In this document: piece after piece, positions 35,140 through 45,200 of the stretch
Layout: each line of letters starts with the position of its first letter
Numbering within the stretch: position 1 is the first letter of the stretch
The notes under the pieces: model-generated
Told to the model about the DNA's origin: nothing
The model's input: the letters and a program-made list of their open reading frames with translations, nothing else
Database searches by the model: none
Origin: Gymnothorax reevesii
Taxonomy: Eukaryota > Chordata > Actinopteri > Anguilliformes > Muraenidae
Direction: 5' to 3'
Length of the DNA stretch: 64,000 nucleotides
Assembly: GCA_029721435.1 (NCBI GenBank)
Contig: CM056574.1
Span: 72,645,501-72,709,500, forward strand
Program-made: the position numbers and the translations under genes

Positions 35140-38100
35140 GCAGGTACTGTTCCAAAATCACTTGGACTTTCTGATCATTTTGATGTGGTTAAGCATATCA
35201 GACTTGTTCCTCCTTTCTTAGAAAATGATGTTGACCAATACTTTACCCATTTTGAAAAAATTGCTGAAAATTTGAAATGGCCAAAAGAGCATTGGACAAT
35301 GATGTTACAAAGTGTTCTTACTGGTAAAGCTAGAAAAATCTATAACCAGTTATCTGTCCAACAGTGTGCTGATTATGATTTTGTCAAATCTGCCATTCTG
35401 AAGGGTTATGAATTAGTCCCTGAGGCTTACAGGCAAAAATTTAGGAATTCTTGCAAGGAAGCCAGTCAAACTCATGTTGAATTTGGCAGGTTAAAGGAAC
35501 AGTTGTTTGATCAGTGGTGTAATTCCATGAAAGTTGAAAAAGATTTTGATAGAATGAGGCAACTTATTCTGGTTGAGGAATTCAAAAGGTGTGTCCAGCC
35601 TGATATTAAGATTTTCCTTGAAGAAAAACAAGCCAATACTTTGCAAGATGTTTCTACCCTAGCTGATAGTTATGCATTGACTCACAAGTCTTCTTTTGTG
35701 CAAAAATCCACTTTTTCTAAATTTCAAAGCAAGTTTCAGTCCAAGACTTCTTCTAATAACACTTCTAATGATTCTAAGGCCACTTCTGAAAGGAAACCTT
35801 CCAGGGAGAAGCAATCCTCTGATTCTTTACCCTCTGTGTCTTGCCATTACTGCAAAAAGCAAGGTCACCTTATTTCTGAGTGTTATGCTCTCAAGAAAAA
35901 ACAACAACGAGAAGAAACCAAGCCAACTGCTTTGACAAAGAGAGAATCTCTTTTATCAAAGGTCAGTTCACCTGATCTTCTACCTTCTGTGTCTGATCCG
36001 GTTATGGAGGGTTTTGAGCCATTCATCACCGATGGTTCTGTCTCACTTTCACATGATTTTTCCTCATCTGCTCCTGTTCGAATTCTAAGGGATACTGGGT
36101 CTTCCCAATCTCTTATTCTTGCAGATATTCTGCCTTTCTCGGACAAATCGTCTACTCAGGCTAATGTCCTTATTCAAGGAGTAGAATGTGGTTTTACAAG
36201 TGTATCTCTCCATAATGTTCATCTCAAATCAGACTTGGTCTCTGGGCCTGTTACTGTTGGTGTTCGGTCTTCTCTTCCTTTCAAAGGCATTCATTTGCTT
36301 CTTGGTAATGATCTTGCTGGGGATAAGGTCGTACCCTACCCTATTGTAACTGACACTCCTTTGATTCATCAAGAATCTGACTCTATAGAGGAGGAAATTC
36401 CAGACCTCTATCCTTCATGTGCAGTTACTCGTTCTATGGCCAAAAAGCCTATTCAGGATGTTGCTGACCTGGACTTTAACCTGGCTGACACCTTCATTGG
36501 GCAGTCTTTTCATCAGGAACCTTCCAGTCCTGAGATGTCTGGGAAATCTTCAGACTTGTCCTTGTCAGGTCATTCTAATGAAATTTTGTCTCGTAAACAA
36601 CTTATTCATGAGCAACAACAAGCTCGTGATCTAGCGCATCTTCTACCTCAGGCTGCAAGTGAACAAGAGGCTACTCAAGTTCCTGTCTGTTTTTACTACA
36701 AAAATGGTGTGCTTATGAGAAAGTGGCGTCCACCTGATGTTCCTGCAGATGAAGAGTGGATGATCACCCATCAAATTGTTCTTCCAAAGTCTTATCTTCA
36801 AGAAACTCTTAGTCTGGCCCATGACAATCCTATGTCAGGTCATTTGGGTATCAAGAAGACCCTTCAACGTGTCAGAAACCATTTCTTCTGGCCTTCTATG
36901 AGGTCTGATGTGCAGGAGTACTGCAAATCCTGTCATACTTGTCAAATGGTTGGGAAGCCGAACCAGAATATTCCAAAGGCTCGACTTAAGCCCATTCCCA
37001 CTTTTGAAGAACCTGTCAGTCGGATCATCATTGACTGTGTTGGACCATTGCCGAAGACTAGGTCTGGTTGTGAGTACTTACTGACTATCATGTGTGCTTC
37101 CACTCGGTTTCCTGAGGCAATTCCACTTCGTAATATCAAGGCGAAGACTATCATCAAGGCTCTAACCAAGTTTTTCTGCTTAGTTAGTCTTCCTAAGTCT
37201 ATTCAGTCTGATCAAGGATCAAATTTCATGTCTGGCATATTTCAACAAGTTATGCATGACCTTGGTATTAAACAATACAGGTCATCAGCTTACCATCCTG
37301 AGAGTCAAGGTGCTTTGGAGAGGTTCCATCAAACCCTGAAGAACATGATAAGGACCTACTGCCTTGACACAGAGAAAGATTGGGATGAAGGTGTCCATCT
37401 TCTTCTGTTTGCTGCCCGTGAAGCTGTTCAGGAGTCTCTTGGGTTCAGTCCTTTTGAGCTCGTTTTTGGGCATACAGTCCGTGGACCTCTGAAGCTACTG
37501 AAGGAAAAGTTGCTCGCTAAAGATGATGTCCCAATGAACTTGCTTCAGTATGTCTCTGACTTCCGTAATCGTCTCTCTAAAGCCTGTGACTTTGCTAAGT
37601 CTAATCTCAAAGAAGCTCAGGGCAAAATGAAAGCCAGATATGACCTTCATTCAAAAGATAGAAGTTTTAAAACTGGTGACAAAGTTCTTGCACTTTTGCC
37701 AGTTCCTGGAAACCCTCTAAGAGCCCGATATTTCGGCCCTTACACTGTCCTCAAAAAGGTCAGTGATCTAAATTACATAATTTCAACTCCTGGAAGGAGG
37801 AAACAAAAACAAATGTGTCACATCAACATGCTGAAAGAATACATTGATAGAGGCACTCAGCAAAAGCCAGTCAATGTGGTAAATACAGTTGAACTGGAAA
37901 ATTCCGAAGATTGTGACTGCCCCTTCGAAAATGAACAGGGTCAAGTCAAACCAGTTGATGCAAAAGTCAAAGTTATCACTGAATTTCCTGAGCCAACAAC
38001 TAAAAGACAGCTCATGAGATTTCTAGGGATGGCTGGCTACTACAGAAAATTCTGTAAAAATTTCTCTATCATCTCTGAACCTTTGACAACTTTACTGAAG

Positions 38101-38580
38101 AAAAATGAAAAATTTGTTTGGGATGAAAAATGTCAAAATTCGTTTGACCAGCTAAAAGCTATTCTCAAAAATGCACCAGTTCTCTTATCTCCCAATTTCA
38201 AAAAGGAGTTCAAGTTGGCAGTTGATGACAGTGACATTGGTGCAGGTGCAGTTTTACTGCAAGAAGACAGTGATGGAGTAGATCATCCTGTTTGTTACTT
38301 TTCCAAAAAGTTTGATAAACATCAGAAAAACTACTCAACAATTGAAAAAGAATGTTTGGCACTTGTTTTGGCTTTACAACATTTTGAAGTCTATTTGACT
38401 TGTTCAGCTACTTCCATCAAGGTCTTCAGTGATCACAATCCCCTCACATTCTTGCACAAGATCAAAAACAAGAATCAAAGATTACTGAGATGGAGTTTAC
38501 TTTTGCAAGAGTATGATTTGGACATTTCTCACATCAGGGGAAAAGATAATGTAATCCCAGATACACTTTCACGCATGTAA
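34747..38580 (+). CDS. Gag-Pol polyprotein, Gmr1-like order, RT core deleted (1,277 aa)
   Basis: One uninterrupted ORF encodes the structural and enzymatic proteins of the element. In order: helical N-terminus and Glu/Arg-rich coiled coil (to about 131), SCAN-like Gag (about 222-310), CCHC knuckle (366-379), aspartic protease with DTGSS at 449-453, integrase with HHCC (H692, H699, C729, C732), D763-D822-E858 and GPY at 997-999, a reverse transcriptase C-terminal remnant (from about 1065) and RNase H (D1160, E1202, D1229, D1272). No frameshift or stop separates gag from pol. The ATG has A at -3 and an in-frame stop 15 nt upstream. Reverse transcriptase motifs (the catalytic YxDD palm and the upstream fingers) are absent both after the protease and after the integrase, so the protein cannot copy RNA by itself. 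The order IN before RT/RNase H marks the Gmr1-like lineage. Confidence 0.95.
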   Translation: MTFDVESFLKTPTQELILLAKKKDLLQIASTLGLSDVKSSMKKQEIFNILVQHFIDEDIFGEEAAELIKAVEVPATELQRLEFQLRQKQLELEERRLEREKERELEERRMEKERELEEKRMQFELEMKKIEAGTVPKSLGLSDHFDVVKHIRLVPPFLENDVDQYFTHFEKIAENLKWPKEHWTMMLQSVLTGKARKIYNQLSVQQCADYDFVKSAILKGYELVPEAYRQKFRNSCKEASQTHVEFGRLKEQLFDQWCNSMKVEKDFDRMRQLILVEEFKRCVQPDIKIFLEEKQANTLQDVSTLADSYALTHKSSFVQKSTFSKFQSKFQSKTSSNNTSNDSKATSERKPSREKQSSDSLPSVSCHYCKKQGHLISECYALKKKQQREETKPTALTKRESLLSKVSSPDLLPSVSDPVMEGFEPFITDGSVSLSHDFSSSAPVRILRDTGSSQSLILADILPFSDKSSTQANVLIQGVECGFTSVSLHNVHLKSDLVSGPVTVGVRSSLPFKGIHLLLGNDLAGDKVVPYPIVTDTPLIHQESDSIEEEIPDLYPSCAVTRSMAKKPIQDVADLDFNLADTFIGQSFHQEPSSPEMSGKSSDLSLSGHSNEILSRKQLIHEQQQARDLAHLLPQAASEQEATQVPVCFYYKNGVLMRKWRPPDVPADEEWMITHQIVLPKSYLQETLSLAHDNPMSGHLGIKKTLQRVRNHFFWPSMRSDVQEYCKSCHTCQMVGKPNQNIPKARLKPIPTFEEPVSRIIIDCVGPLPKTRSGCEYLLTIMCASTRFPEAIPLRNIKAKTIIKALTKFFCLVSLPKSIQSDQGSNFMSGIFQQVMHDLGIKQYRSSAYHPESQGALERFHQTLKNMIRTYCLDTEKDWDEGVHLLLFAAREAVQESLGFSPFELVFGHTVRGPLKLLKEKLLAKDDVPMNLLQYVSDFRNRLSKACDFAKSNLKEAQGKMKARYDLHSKDRSFKTGDKVLALLPVPGNPLRARYFGPYTVLKKVSDLNYIISTPGRRKQKQMCHINMLKEYIDRGTQQKPVNVVNTVELENSEDCDCPFENEQGQVKPVDAKVKVITEFPEPTTKRQLMRFLGMAGYYRKFCKNFSIISEPLTTLLKKNEKFVWDEKCQNSFDQLKAILKNAPVLLSPNFKKEFKLAVDDSDIGAGAVLLQEDSDGVDHPVCYFSKKFDKHQKNYSTIEKECLALVLALQHFEVYLTCSATSIKVFSDHNPLTFLHKIKNKNQRLLRWSLLLQEYDLDISHIRGKDNVIPDTLSRM
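35410..35676 (+). other. SCAN-like Gag capsid C-terminal domain
   Basis: Residues about 222-310 contain YRQKFR, then a helix with FGRLKEQLFDQWC, LILVEEFKRCVQPDIK and TLQDVSTLADSY. This order resembles vertebrate SCAN domains (YRxxFR, the conserved L-EQF segment and the terminal ALxLxE-type helix). Published work derived SCAN domains from Gmr1-like Gag, so the likeness supports the classification. The domain should mediate Gag dimerisation in the particle. Confidence 0.75.
35842..35883 (+). other. Gag nucleocapsid CCHC zinc knuckle
   Basis: C366-x2-C369-x4-H374-x4-C379, the exact retroviral zinc-knuckle spacing, embedded in a Lys/Ser-rich stretch. It would bind the element RNA for packaging. 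Only one knuckle is present. Confidence 0.93.
36049..36336 (+). other. Aspartic protease domain
   Basis: D449-T-G-S-S within ILRDTGSSQSLIL is the active-site loop, and LLLGNDLAG near residues 517-525 corresponds to the conserved second hydrophobic-Gly motif of retropepsins. It would release mature Gag and Pol proteins after dimerising. All key residues are present. Confidence 0.88.
36781..37746 (+). other. Integrase: HHCC, DD35E core and GPY/F module
   Basis: H692-x6-H699-x29-C729-x2-C732 is the zinc-binding domain. D763, D822 and E858, with 58 and 35 residues between them, form a complete DD35E catalytic triad. RYFGPY at 994-999 belongs to the C-terminal GPY/F module. I see no chromodomain after it. 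Everything needed for strand transfer seems intact, in agreement with the clean target duplication. It follows the protease region directly, where canonical Ty3/gypsy elements would have reverse transcriptase. Confidence 0.93.
37921..37945 (+). other. In-frame deletion scar where the RT core should be
   Basis: Residues about 1059-1065 (PFENEQG) join a post-integrase linker to GQVKPVDAKV, which normally follows the RT catalytic palm and connection in this family. The roughly 200-250 residues with the fingers and the YxDD palm are absent, and the frame is kept. The exact breakpoint can only be set by alignment with an intact relative. Confidence 0.8.
37939..38577 (+). other. RT C-terminal remnant plus complete RNase H
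   Basis: LMRFLGMAGYYRKF near 1089-1102 is the conserved thumb/connection motif that lies just before RNase H in Ty3/gypsy elements. RNase H follows with D1160 (VDDSDIGAGAVL), E1202 (IEKECLAL), D1229 (FSDHNPLTFL) and D1272 (DTLSRM). All four acidic residues are in place. The second residue after D1160 is D in place of the usual A in DAS, which should be tolerated. Confidence 0.88.
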
Positions 38581-38770
38581 TTTTATTTCTTTTCATGATT
38601 GTGAAAACGTAATTTTACTTTTATATTTGATTGTGAGACTTACACTGTTTGTTATGTATATGATTGTTATCATGATCAATAATACGTTTGTGTAAAGTTC
38701 AATATTGTTCTGATTATAAAACTGTGTTAATTTTAACAAAAGAAAGCTTTTAGCAAACCTTTCTTTTCTT
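38581..38770 (+). other. Non-coding region between gag-pol and the polypurine tract
   Basis: About 190 bases of A/T-rich sequence after the TAA. I see no env-like frame, internal promoter or second ORF of note. Confidence 0.8.
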
Positions 38771-38782
38771 AAAGAGGGGAGG
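38771..38782 (+). promoter_or_regulatory. Polypurine tract
   Basis: AAAGAGGGGAGG ends directly at the 3' LTR. Such a purine run resists RNase H and primes plus-strand synthesis. Position and composition are typical. Confidence 0.9.
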
Positions 38783-38937
38783 TGTTATGTATGATAATTT
38801 TGTACAGCATTATATTCCATTTGTAAATGAAGTTTGTTACATGCTGTTTTGCTGCCTTGCTGGTCAGCTATATTTATTTTGTTCATTGGCACCATCTGGT
38901 GGCGTATTTGTAAAATCATTGAGAAAAGTCTAGTAAT

Positions 38938-38950
38938 TTCTAGAAGCTTC
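38938..38950 (+). promoter_or_regulatory. Heat-shock element of the 3' LTR
   Basis: TTCTAGAAGCTTC, identical to the site in the 5' LTR. If active, this copy could drive read-through transcripts into satellite DNA from 39,248 onward whenever the AATAAA downstream is bypassed. Confidence 0.65.
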
Positions 38951-39021
38951 TGGCACTTTCCTGCTTGGAGGGGGCGGGATTTCCCTAGAGTCCTGTGGAT
39001 CTTTCTGGAAGGTTGCTAGAC

Positions 39022-39030
39022 TATAAAAAG
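39022..39030 (+). promoter_or_regulatory. TATA box of the 3' LTR
   Basis: TATAAAAAG, same context as in the 5' LTR. A start near 39,050 would give a short LTR transcript or a read-through satellite transcript. Confidence 0.75.
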
Positions 39031-39186
39031 GCTGTGATTTTGAGCACAGCAGAGACAGACAACAAAGAGAGCAGACAGCAGAAGAGAGCAGACCAGAGTT
39101 TTGTTTTGGCAACAGTTAAATAGTGGCAGAGTGTTATTTGCTGATTTAAATCGTGGATATTCTTTTGTTCAATTTTTTTTGTAAAG

Positions 39187-39192
39187 AATAAA
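39187..39192 (+). terminator. Polyadenylation signal of the element transcript
   Basis: AATAAA with T/G-rich sequence downstream, before the LTR end at 39,247. It should end the genomic RNA. Confidence 0.8.
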
Positions 39193-39247
39193 TTTGTTTT
39201 AGTTGTACTTGCCAGTTTTTTTGTTGTGATTTTTCCAAGTCATAACA

Positions 39248-39251
39248 GCGT
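39248..39251 (+). repeat. Target-site duplication, right copy (GCGT)
   Basis: GCGT directly after CATAACA, continuing as ATAGCCACAG, the normal satellite sequence. It pairs with the copy at 34,183-34,186. Confidence 0.95.
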
Positions 39252-42200
39252 ATAGCCACAGTTTCAGCGCTCTAGCTCGCTTTCTTACAGAGATAAACGC
39301 ATATTCACTCCAATTCAGTCATATTGTCACAATTCACTCAAGTTTGTCACTTTCCCACTGGGTTACACACAGAATGGACATTTTTGACAAGCAAAATTTA
39401 AAAAAAAGAAAGTTTTTGAAAAGTAAATGTCTTCAATATCTTCACTTCAGAAGCTTATATTCACTTGAAATTGGCCATACAAGCACATTGGACCAATCGA
39501 TACAATATATGCAATGCACTGTGATCTGAAGCTGTTCCCTGGCCAGAAGCCCGCACAGTTTCACATTCTGACCTTAAAACTTCAAAGAAGCGTGTTTTCA
39601 TGAAAGCACGTATAGCCACAGTTTCAGCGCTCTAGCGCGCTTCCTTACAGAGATAAACGCATAATCACTCGAATTCAGTCATATAGTCACAATTCACTCA
39701 AGTTTTTCACTTTCCCACTGGGTTACACACAGAAAGGACATTTTTGACAAGCAAAACTAAAAAAAAGAAAGTTTTTGAAAAAGTACATATCTTCACTTCA
39801 GAAGCTTATATTCACTTAAAATTGGCCATACAAGCACATTGGACCAATCCATACAATATATGCAATGCACTGTGATCTGAAGCTGTTCCCTGGCCAGAAG
39901 CACGCACAGTTTCACATTCTGAGCTTAAAACCTCAAAGAAGCGTGTTTTCAGATAAGCACGTATAGCCACAGTTTCAGCGCTCTAGGGCGCTTCCTTACA
40001 GAGATAGGAGCATATTCACTCCAATTCAGTAATATAGTCACAATTCACGGAAGTTGTTCACTTTCCCACTGAGTAACACACAGAATGGACATTTCTGACA
40101 AGCAAATCTAAAAAAAAGAAAGTTTTTGAAAAAGTACATATCTTCACTTCAGAAGCTAATATTCACTTAAAATTGGCTATACAAGCACATTGGACCAATC
40201 GATACAATATATGCAATGCACTGTGATCTGAAGCTGTTCCCTGGCCAGAAGCACGCACAGTTTCACATTCTGAGCTTAAAACCTCAAAGAAGCGTGTTTT
40301 CAGGAAAGCACGTATAGCCACAGTTTCAGCGCTCTAGCGCGCTTCCTTACAGAGATAGGAGCATATTCACTCCAATTCAGTAATATAGTCACAATTCACT
40401 GAAGTTGTTCACTTTCCCACTGAGTAACACACAGAATGGACATTTTTGACAAGCAAATCTAAAAAAAAGAAAGTTTTTGAAAAAGTGCATATCTTCACTT
40501 CAGAAGCTTCTATTCACTTCCAAATGGCCATAAAAGCCATTGGACCAAACGATACCATATACGCATTGCACTGTGATCTGAAGCTGTTCCCAGGCCAGAA
40601 ACACGCTCAGATTCACGTTCTGAGCTTAAAACCTCAAAGAAGCGTGTTTCCATGAAAGTGCGTATAGCCACAGTTTCAGCGCTCTAGCTCGCTTTCTTAC
40701 AGAGATAAACGCATATTCACTCCAATTCAGTCATATTGTCACAATTCACTCAAGTTTGTCACTTTCCCACTAAGTTACACACAGAAAGGACATTTTTGAC
40801 AAGAAAAAACTAAAAAAAAGAAAGTTTTTGAAAAAGTGCATATCTTCACTTCAGAAGCTTATATTCACTTCCAAATGGCCATACAAGGACATTGGAACAC
40901 ACGATACAATATAAGCATTGCACTGTGATCTGAAGCTGTTGCCAGGCCGGAAACACGCTCAGATTCACGTTCTGAGCTTAAAACCTCAAAGAAGCATGTT
41001 TTCATGAAAGTGCGTATAGCCACAGTTTCAGCGCTCTACTCGCTTTCTTACAGAGATAAACGCATATTCACTCCAATTCAGTCATATTGTCACATTCACT
41101 CAAGTTTGTCACTTTCCCACTAAGTTACACACAGAAAGGACATTTTTGACAAGCAAAACTAAAAAAAAGAAAGTTTTTGAAAAGTACATATCTTCACTTC
41201 AGAAGCTTATATTCACTTCCAAAATTGGCCATACAAGCACATTGGACCAGTCGATACAATATATGCAATGCACTGTGATCTGAAGCTGTTCCCTGGCCAG
41301 AAGCACGCACAGTTTCACATTCTGAGCTTAAAACCTCAAAGAAGCGTGTTTTAATGAAAGCACGTATAGCCACAGTTTCAGCGCTCTAGCGCGCTTCCTT
41401 ACAGAGATAAACGCATAATCACTCGAATTTAGTCATATAGTCACAATTCACTCAAGTTTGTCACTTTCCCACTGGGTTACACACAGAAAGGACATTTTTG
41501 ACAAGCAAAATTAAAAAAAAAGAAAGTTTTTGAAAAAGTACATATCTTCACTTCAGAAGCTTATATTCACTTAAAATTGGCCATACAAGCACATTGGACG
41601 AATCGATACAATATATGCAATGCACTGTGATCTGAAGCTGTTCCCAGGCCAGAAACACGCTCAGATTCACGTTCTGAGCTTAAAACCTCAAAGAAGCATG
41701 TTTTCATGAAAGTGCGTATAGCCACAGTTTCAGCGCTCTAGCTCGCTTTCTTACAGAGATAAACGCATATTCACTCCAATTCAGTCATATTGTCACAATT
41801 CACTCAAGTTTGTCACTTTCCCACTCAGTTAAACACAGAAAGGACATTTTTGACAAGAAAAAACTAAAAAAAAGAAAGTTTTTGAAAAAGTGCATATCTT
41901 CACTTTAGAAGCTTATATTCACTTCCAAATGGCCATACAAGCACATTGGACCAAACGATACCATATATGCATTGCACTGTGATCTGAAGCTGCTGCCAGA
42001 CCGGAAACACGCTCAGATTCACGTTCTGAGCTTAAAACCTCAAAGAAGCATGTTTTCATGAAAGTGCGTATCGCCACAGTTTCAGCGCTCTTGCTCGCTT
42101 TCTTACAGAGATAAACGCATATTCACTCCAATTCAGTCATATTGTCACAATTCACTCAAGTTTGTCACTTTCCCACTGAGTTACACACAGAAAGGACATT

Positions 42201-45200
42201 TTTGACAAGAAAAAACTAAAAAAAAGAAAGTTTTTGAAAAAGTGCATATCTTCACTTCAGAAGCTTCTATTCACTTCCAATTGGCCATACAAGCACATTG
42301 GAACAAACGATACAATATATGCATTGCACTGTGATCTGAAGCTGTTGCCAGGCCAGAAACACGCTCAGATTCACGTTCTGAGCTTAAAACCTCAAAGAAG
42401 CATGTTTTCATGTGAGTGCGTATCGCCACAGTTTCAGCGCTCTAGCTCGCTTTCTTACAGAGATAAACGCATATTCACTCCAATTCAGTCATATTGTCAC
42501 AATTCACTCAAGTTTGTCACTTTCCCACTAAGTTACACACAGAAAGGACATTTTTGACAAGAAAAAACTAAAAAAAGAAAGTTTTTGAAAAAGTGCATAT
42601 CTTCACTTCAGAAGCTTATATTCACTTCCAAATGGCCATACAAGGACATTGGAACAAACGATACAATATATGCATTGCACTGTGATCTGAAGCTGTTGCC
42701 AAGCCAGAAACACGCTCAGATTCACGTTCTGAGCTTAAAACCTCAAAGAAGCGTGTTTCCATGAAAGTGCGTATAGCCACAGTTTCAGCGCTCTAGCGCG
42801 CGTCCTTACAGAGATACGAGCATATTCACTCCAATTCAGTAATATAGTCACAATTCACTGAAGTTGTTCACTTTCCCACTGAGTAACACACAGAATGGAC
42901 ATTTCTGACAAGCAAATCTAAAAAAAAGAAAGTTTTTGAAAAAGTGCATATCTTCACTTCAGAAGCTTATATTCACTTCCAAATGGCCATAAAAGCCATT
43001 GGACCAAACGATACCATATACGCATTGCACTGTGATCTGAAGCTGTTCCCAGGCCAGAAACACGCTCAGATTCACGTTCTGAGCTTAAAACCTCAAAGAA
43101 GCGTGTTTCCATGAAAGTGCGTATAGCCACAGTTTCAGCGCTCTAGCTCGCTTTCTTACAGACATAAACGCATATTCACTCCAATTCAGTCATATTGTCA
43201 CAATTCACTCAAGTTTGTCACTTTCCCACTGGGTTACACACAGAATGGACATTTTTGACAAGCAAAATTAAAAAAAAAGAAAGTTTTTGAAAAGTAAATA
43301 TCTTCACTTCAGAAGCTTATATTCACTTGAAATTGGCCATACAAGCACATTGGACCAATCGATACAATATATGCAATGCACTGTGATCTGAAGCTGTTCC
43401 CTGGCCAGAAGCCCGCACAGTTTCACATTCTGACCTTAAAACTTCAAAGAAGCGTGTTTTCATGAAAGCACGTATAGCCACAGTTTCAGCGCTCTAGCGC
43501 GCTTCCTTACAGAGATAAACGCATAATCACTCGAATTCAGTCATATAGTCACAATTCACTCAAGTTGTTCACTTTCCCACTGAATAACACACAGAATGGA
43601 CATTTCTGACAAGCAAATCTAAAAAAAAGAAAGTTTTTGAAAAAGTGCATATCTTCACTTCAGAAGCTTCTATTCACTTCCAAATGGCCATAAAAGCCAT
43701 TGGACCAAACGATACCATATACGCATTGCACTGTGATCTGAAGCTGTTCCCAGGCCAGAAACATGCTCAGATTCACGTTCTGAGCTTAAAACCTCAAAGA
43801 AGCGTGTTTCCATGAAAGTGCGTATAGCCACAGTTTCAGCGCTCTACTCGCTTTCTTACAGAGATAAACGCATATTCACTCCAATTCAGTCATATTGTCA
43901 CATTCACTCAAGTTTGTCACTTTCCCACTAAGTTACACACAGAAAGGACATTTTTGACAAGCAAAACTAAAAAAAAGAAAGTTTTTGAAAAGTACATATC
44001 TTCACTTCAGAAGCTTATATTCACTTCCAAAATTGGCCATACAAGCACATTGGACCAATCGATACAATATATGCAATGCACTGTGATCTGAAGCTGTTCC
44101 CTGGCCAGAAGCACGCACAGTTTCACATTCTGAACTTAAAACCTCAAAGAAGCGTGTTTTAATGAAAGCACGTATAGCCACAGTTTCAGCGCTCTAGCGC
44201 GCTTCCTTACAGAGATAAACGCATAATCACTCGAATTTAGTCATATAGTCACAATTCACTCAAGTTTGTCACTTTCCCACTGGGTTACACACAGAAAGGA
44301 CATTTTTGACAAGCAAAATTTAAAAAAAAGAAATTTTTTGAAAAAGTACATATCTTCACTTCAGAAGCTTATATTCTCTTAAAATTGGCCATACAAGCAC
44401 ATTGGACGAATCGATACAATATATGCAATGCACTGTGATCTGAAGCTGTTCCCAGGCCAGAAACACGCTCAGATTTACGTTCTGAGCTTAAAACCTCAAA
44501 GAAGCATGTTTTCATGAAAGTGCGTATAGCCACAGTTTCAGCGCTCTAGCTCGCTTTCTTACAGAGATAAACGCATATTCACTCCAATTCAGTCATATTG
44601 TCACAATTCACTCAAGTTTGTCACTTTCCCACTCAGTTAAACACAGAAAGGACATTTTTGACAAAAAAAACTAAAAAAAAGAAAGTTTTTGAAAAAGTGC
44701 ATATCTTCACTTCAGAAGCTTATATTCACTTCCAAATGGCCATACAAGCACATTGGACCAAACGATACCATATATGCATTGCACTGTGATCTGAAGCTGC
44801 TGCCAGACCGGAAACACGCTCAGATTCACGTTCTGAGCTTAAAACCTCAAAGAAGCATGTTTTCATGAAAGTGCGTATCGCCACAGTTTCAGCGCTCTAG
44901 CTCGCTTTCTTACAGAGATAAACGCATATTCACTCCAATTCAGTCATATTGTCACAATTCACTCAAGTTTGTCACTTTCCCACTAAGTTACACACAGAAA
45001 GGACATTTTTGACAAGAAAAAACTAAAAAAAAGAAAGTTTTTGAAAAAGTGCATATCTTCACTTCAGAAGCTTATATTCACTTCCAAATGGCCATACAAG
45101 GACATTGGAACAAACGATACAATATATGCATTGCACTGTGATCTGAAGCTGTTGCCAGGCCAGAAACACGCTCAGATTCACGTTCTGAGCTTAAAACCTC

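Larger units (their letters stand above)
34187..39247 (+). mobile_element. Gmr1-like Ty3/gypsy LTR retrotransposon, RT-deleted, full length
   Basis: A 5,061-bp element bounded by two LTRs, each starting TGTTATG and ending CATAACA (a perfect 7-bp inverted repeat), with a GCGT target duplication. Between the LTRs lie a tRNA-Gln primer site, one 1,277-codon gag-pol ORF and a polypurine tract; there is no env-like ORF. Integrase precedes the reverse transcriptase/RNase H segment, the arrangement known for Gmr1-like elements within Ty3/gypsy. The reverse transcriptase core is missing. The almost identical LTRs and the open frame point to a recent insertion, presumably mobilised by an intact relative. 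It is the only dispersed element in the window and is not copied by the surrounding satellite duplications. Confidence 0.95.
38783..39247 (+). repeat. 3' LTR (465 bp)
   Basis: It runs from TGTTATG to CATAACA and matches the 5' LTR apart from one substitution (G at 39,042) and the lack of the 17-bp duplication. It repeats the HSEs (38,938-38,950 and 39,003-39,010), kB-like site (38,976-38,985), TATA box (39,022-39,030) and AATAAA (39,187-39,192). Its promoter points into the right satellite arm. Confidence 0.96.

Noticed and set aside
36337..36780. Reverse transcriptase between protease and integrase, as in canonical Ty3/gypsy
   Set aside because: Residues about 531-678 contain no RT motif; the stretch is a Ser/Glu-rich linker with TRSMAKK and leads straight into the integrase zinc-binding domain.
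34949..37473. Antisense and alternative-frame ORFs within gag-pol
   Set aside because: They are shadows of the long plus-strand frame, with low-complexity or featureless products.
38581..38782. An env gene downstream of pol
   Set aside because: Only about 200 bases lie between the stop codon and the 3' LTR, with no meaningful frame.
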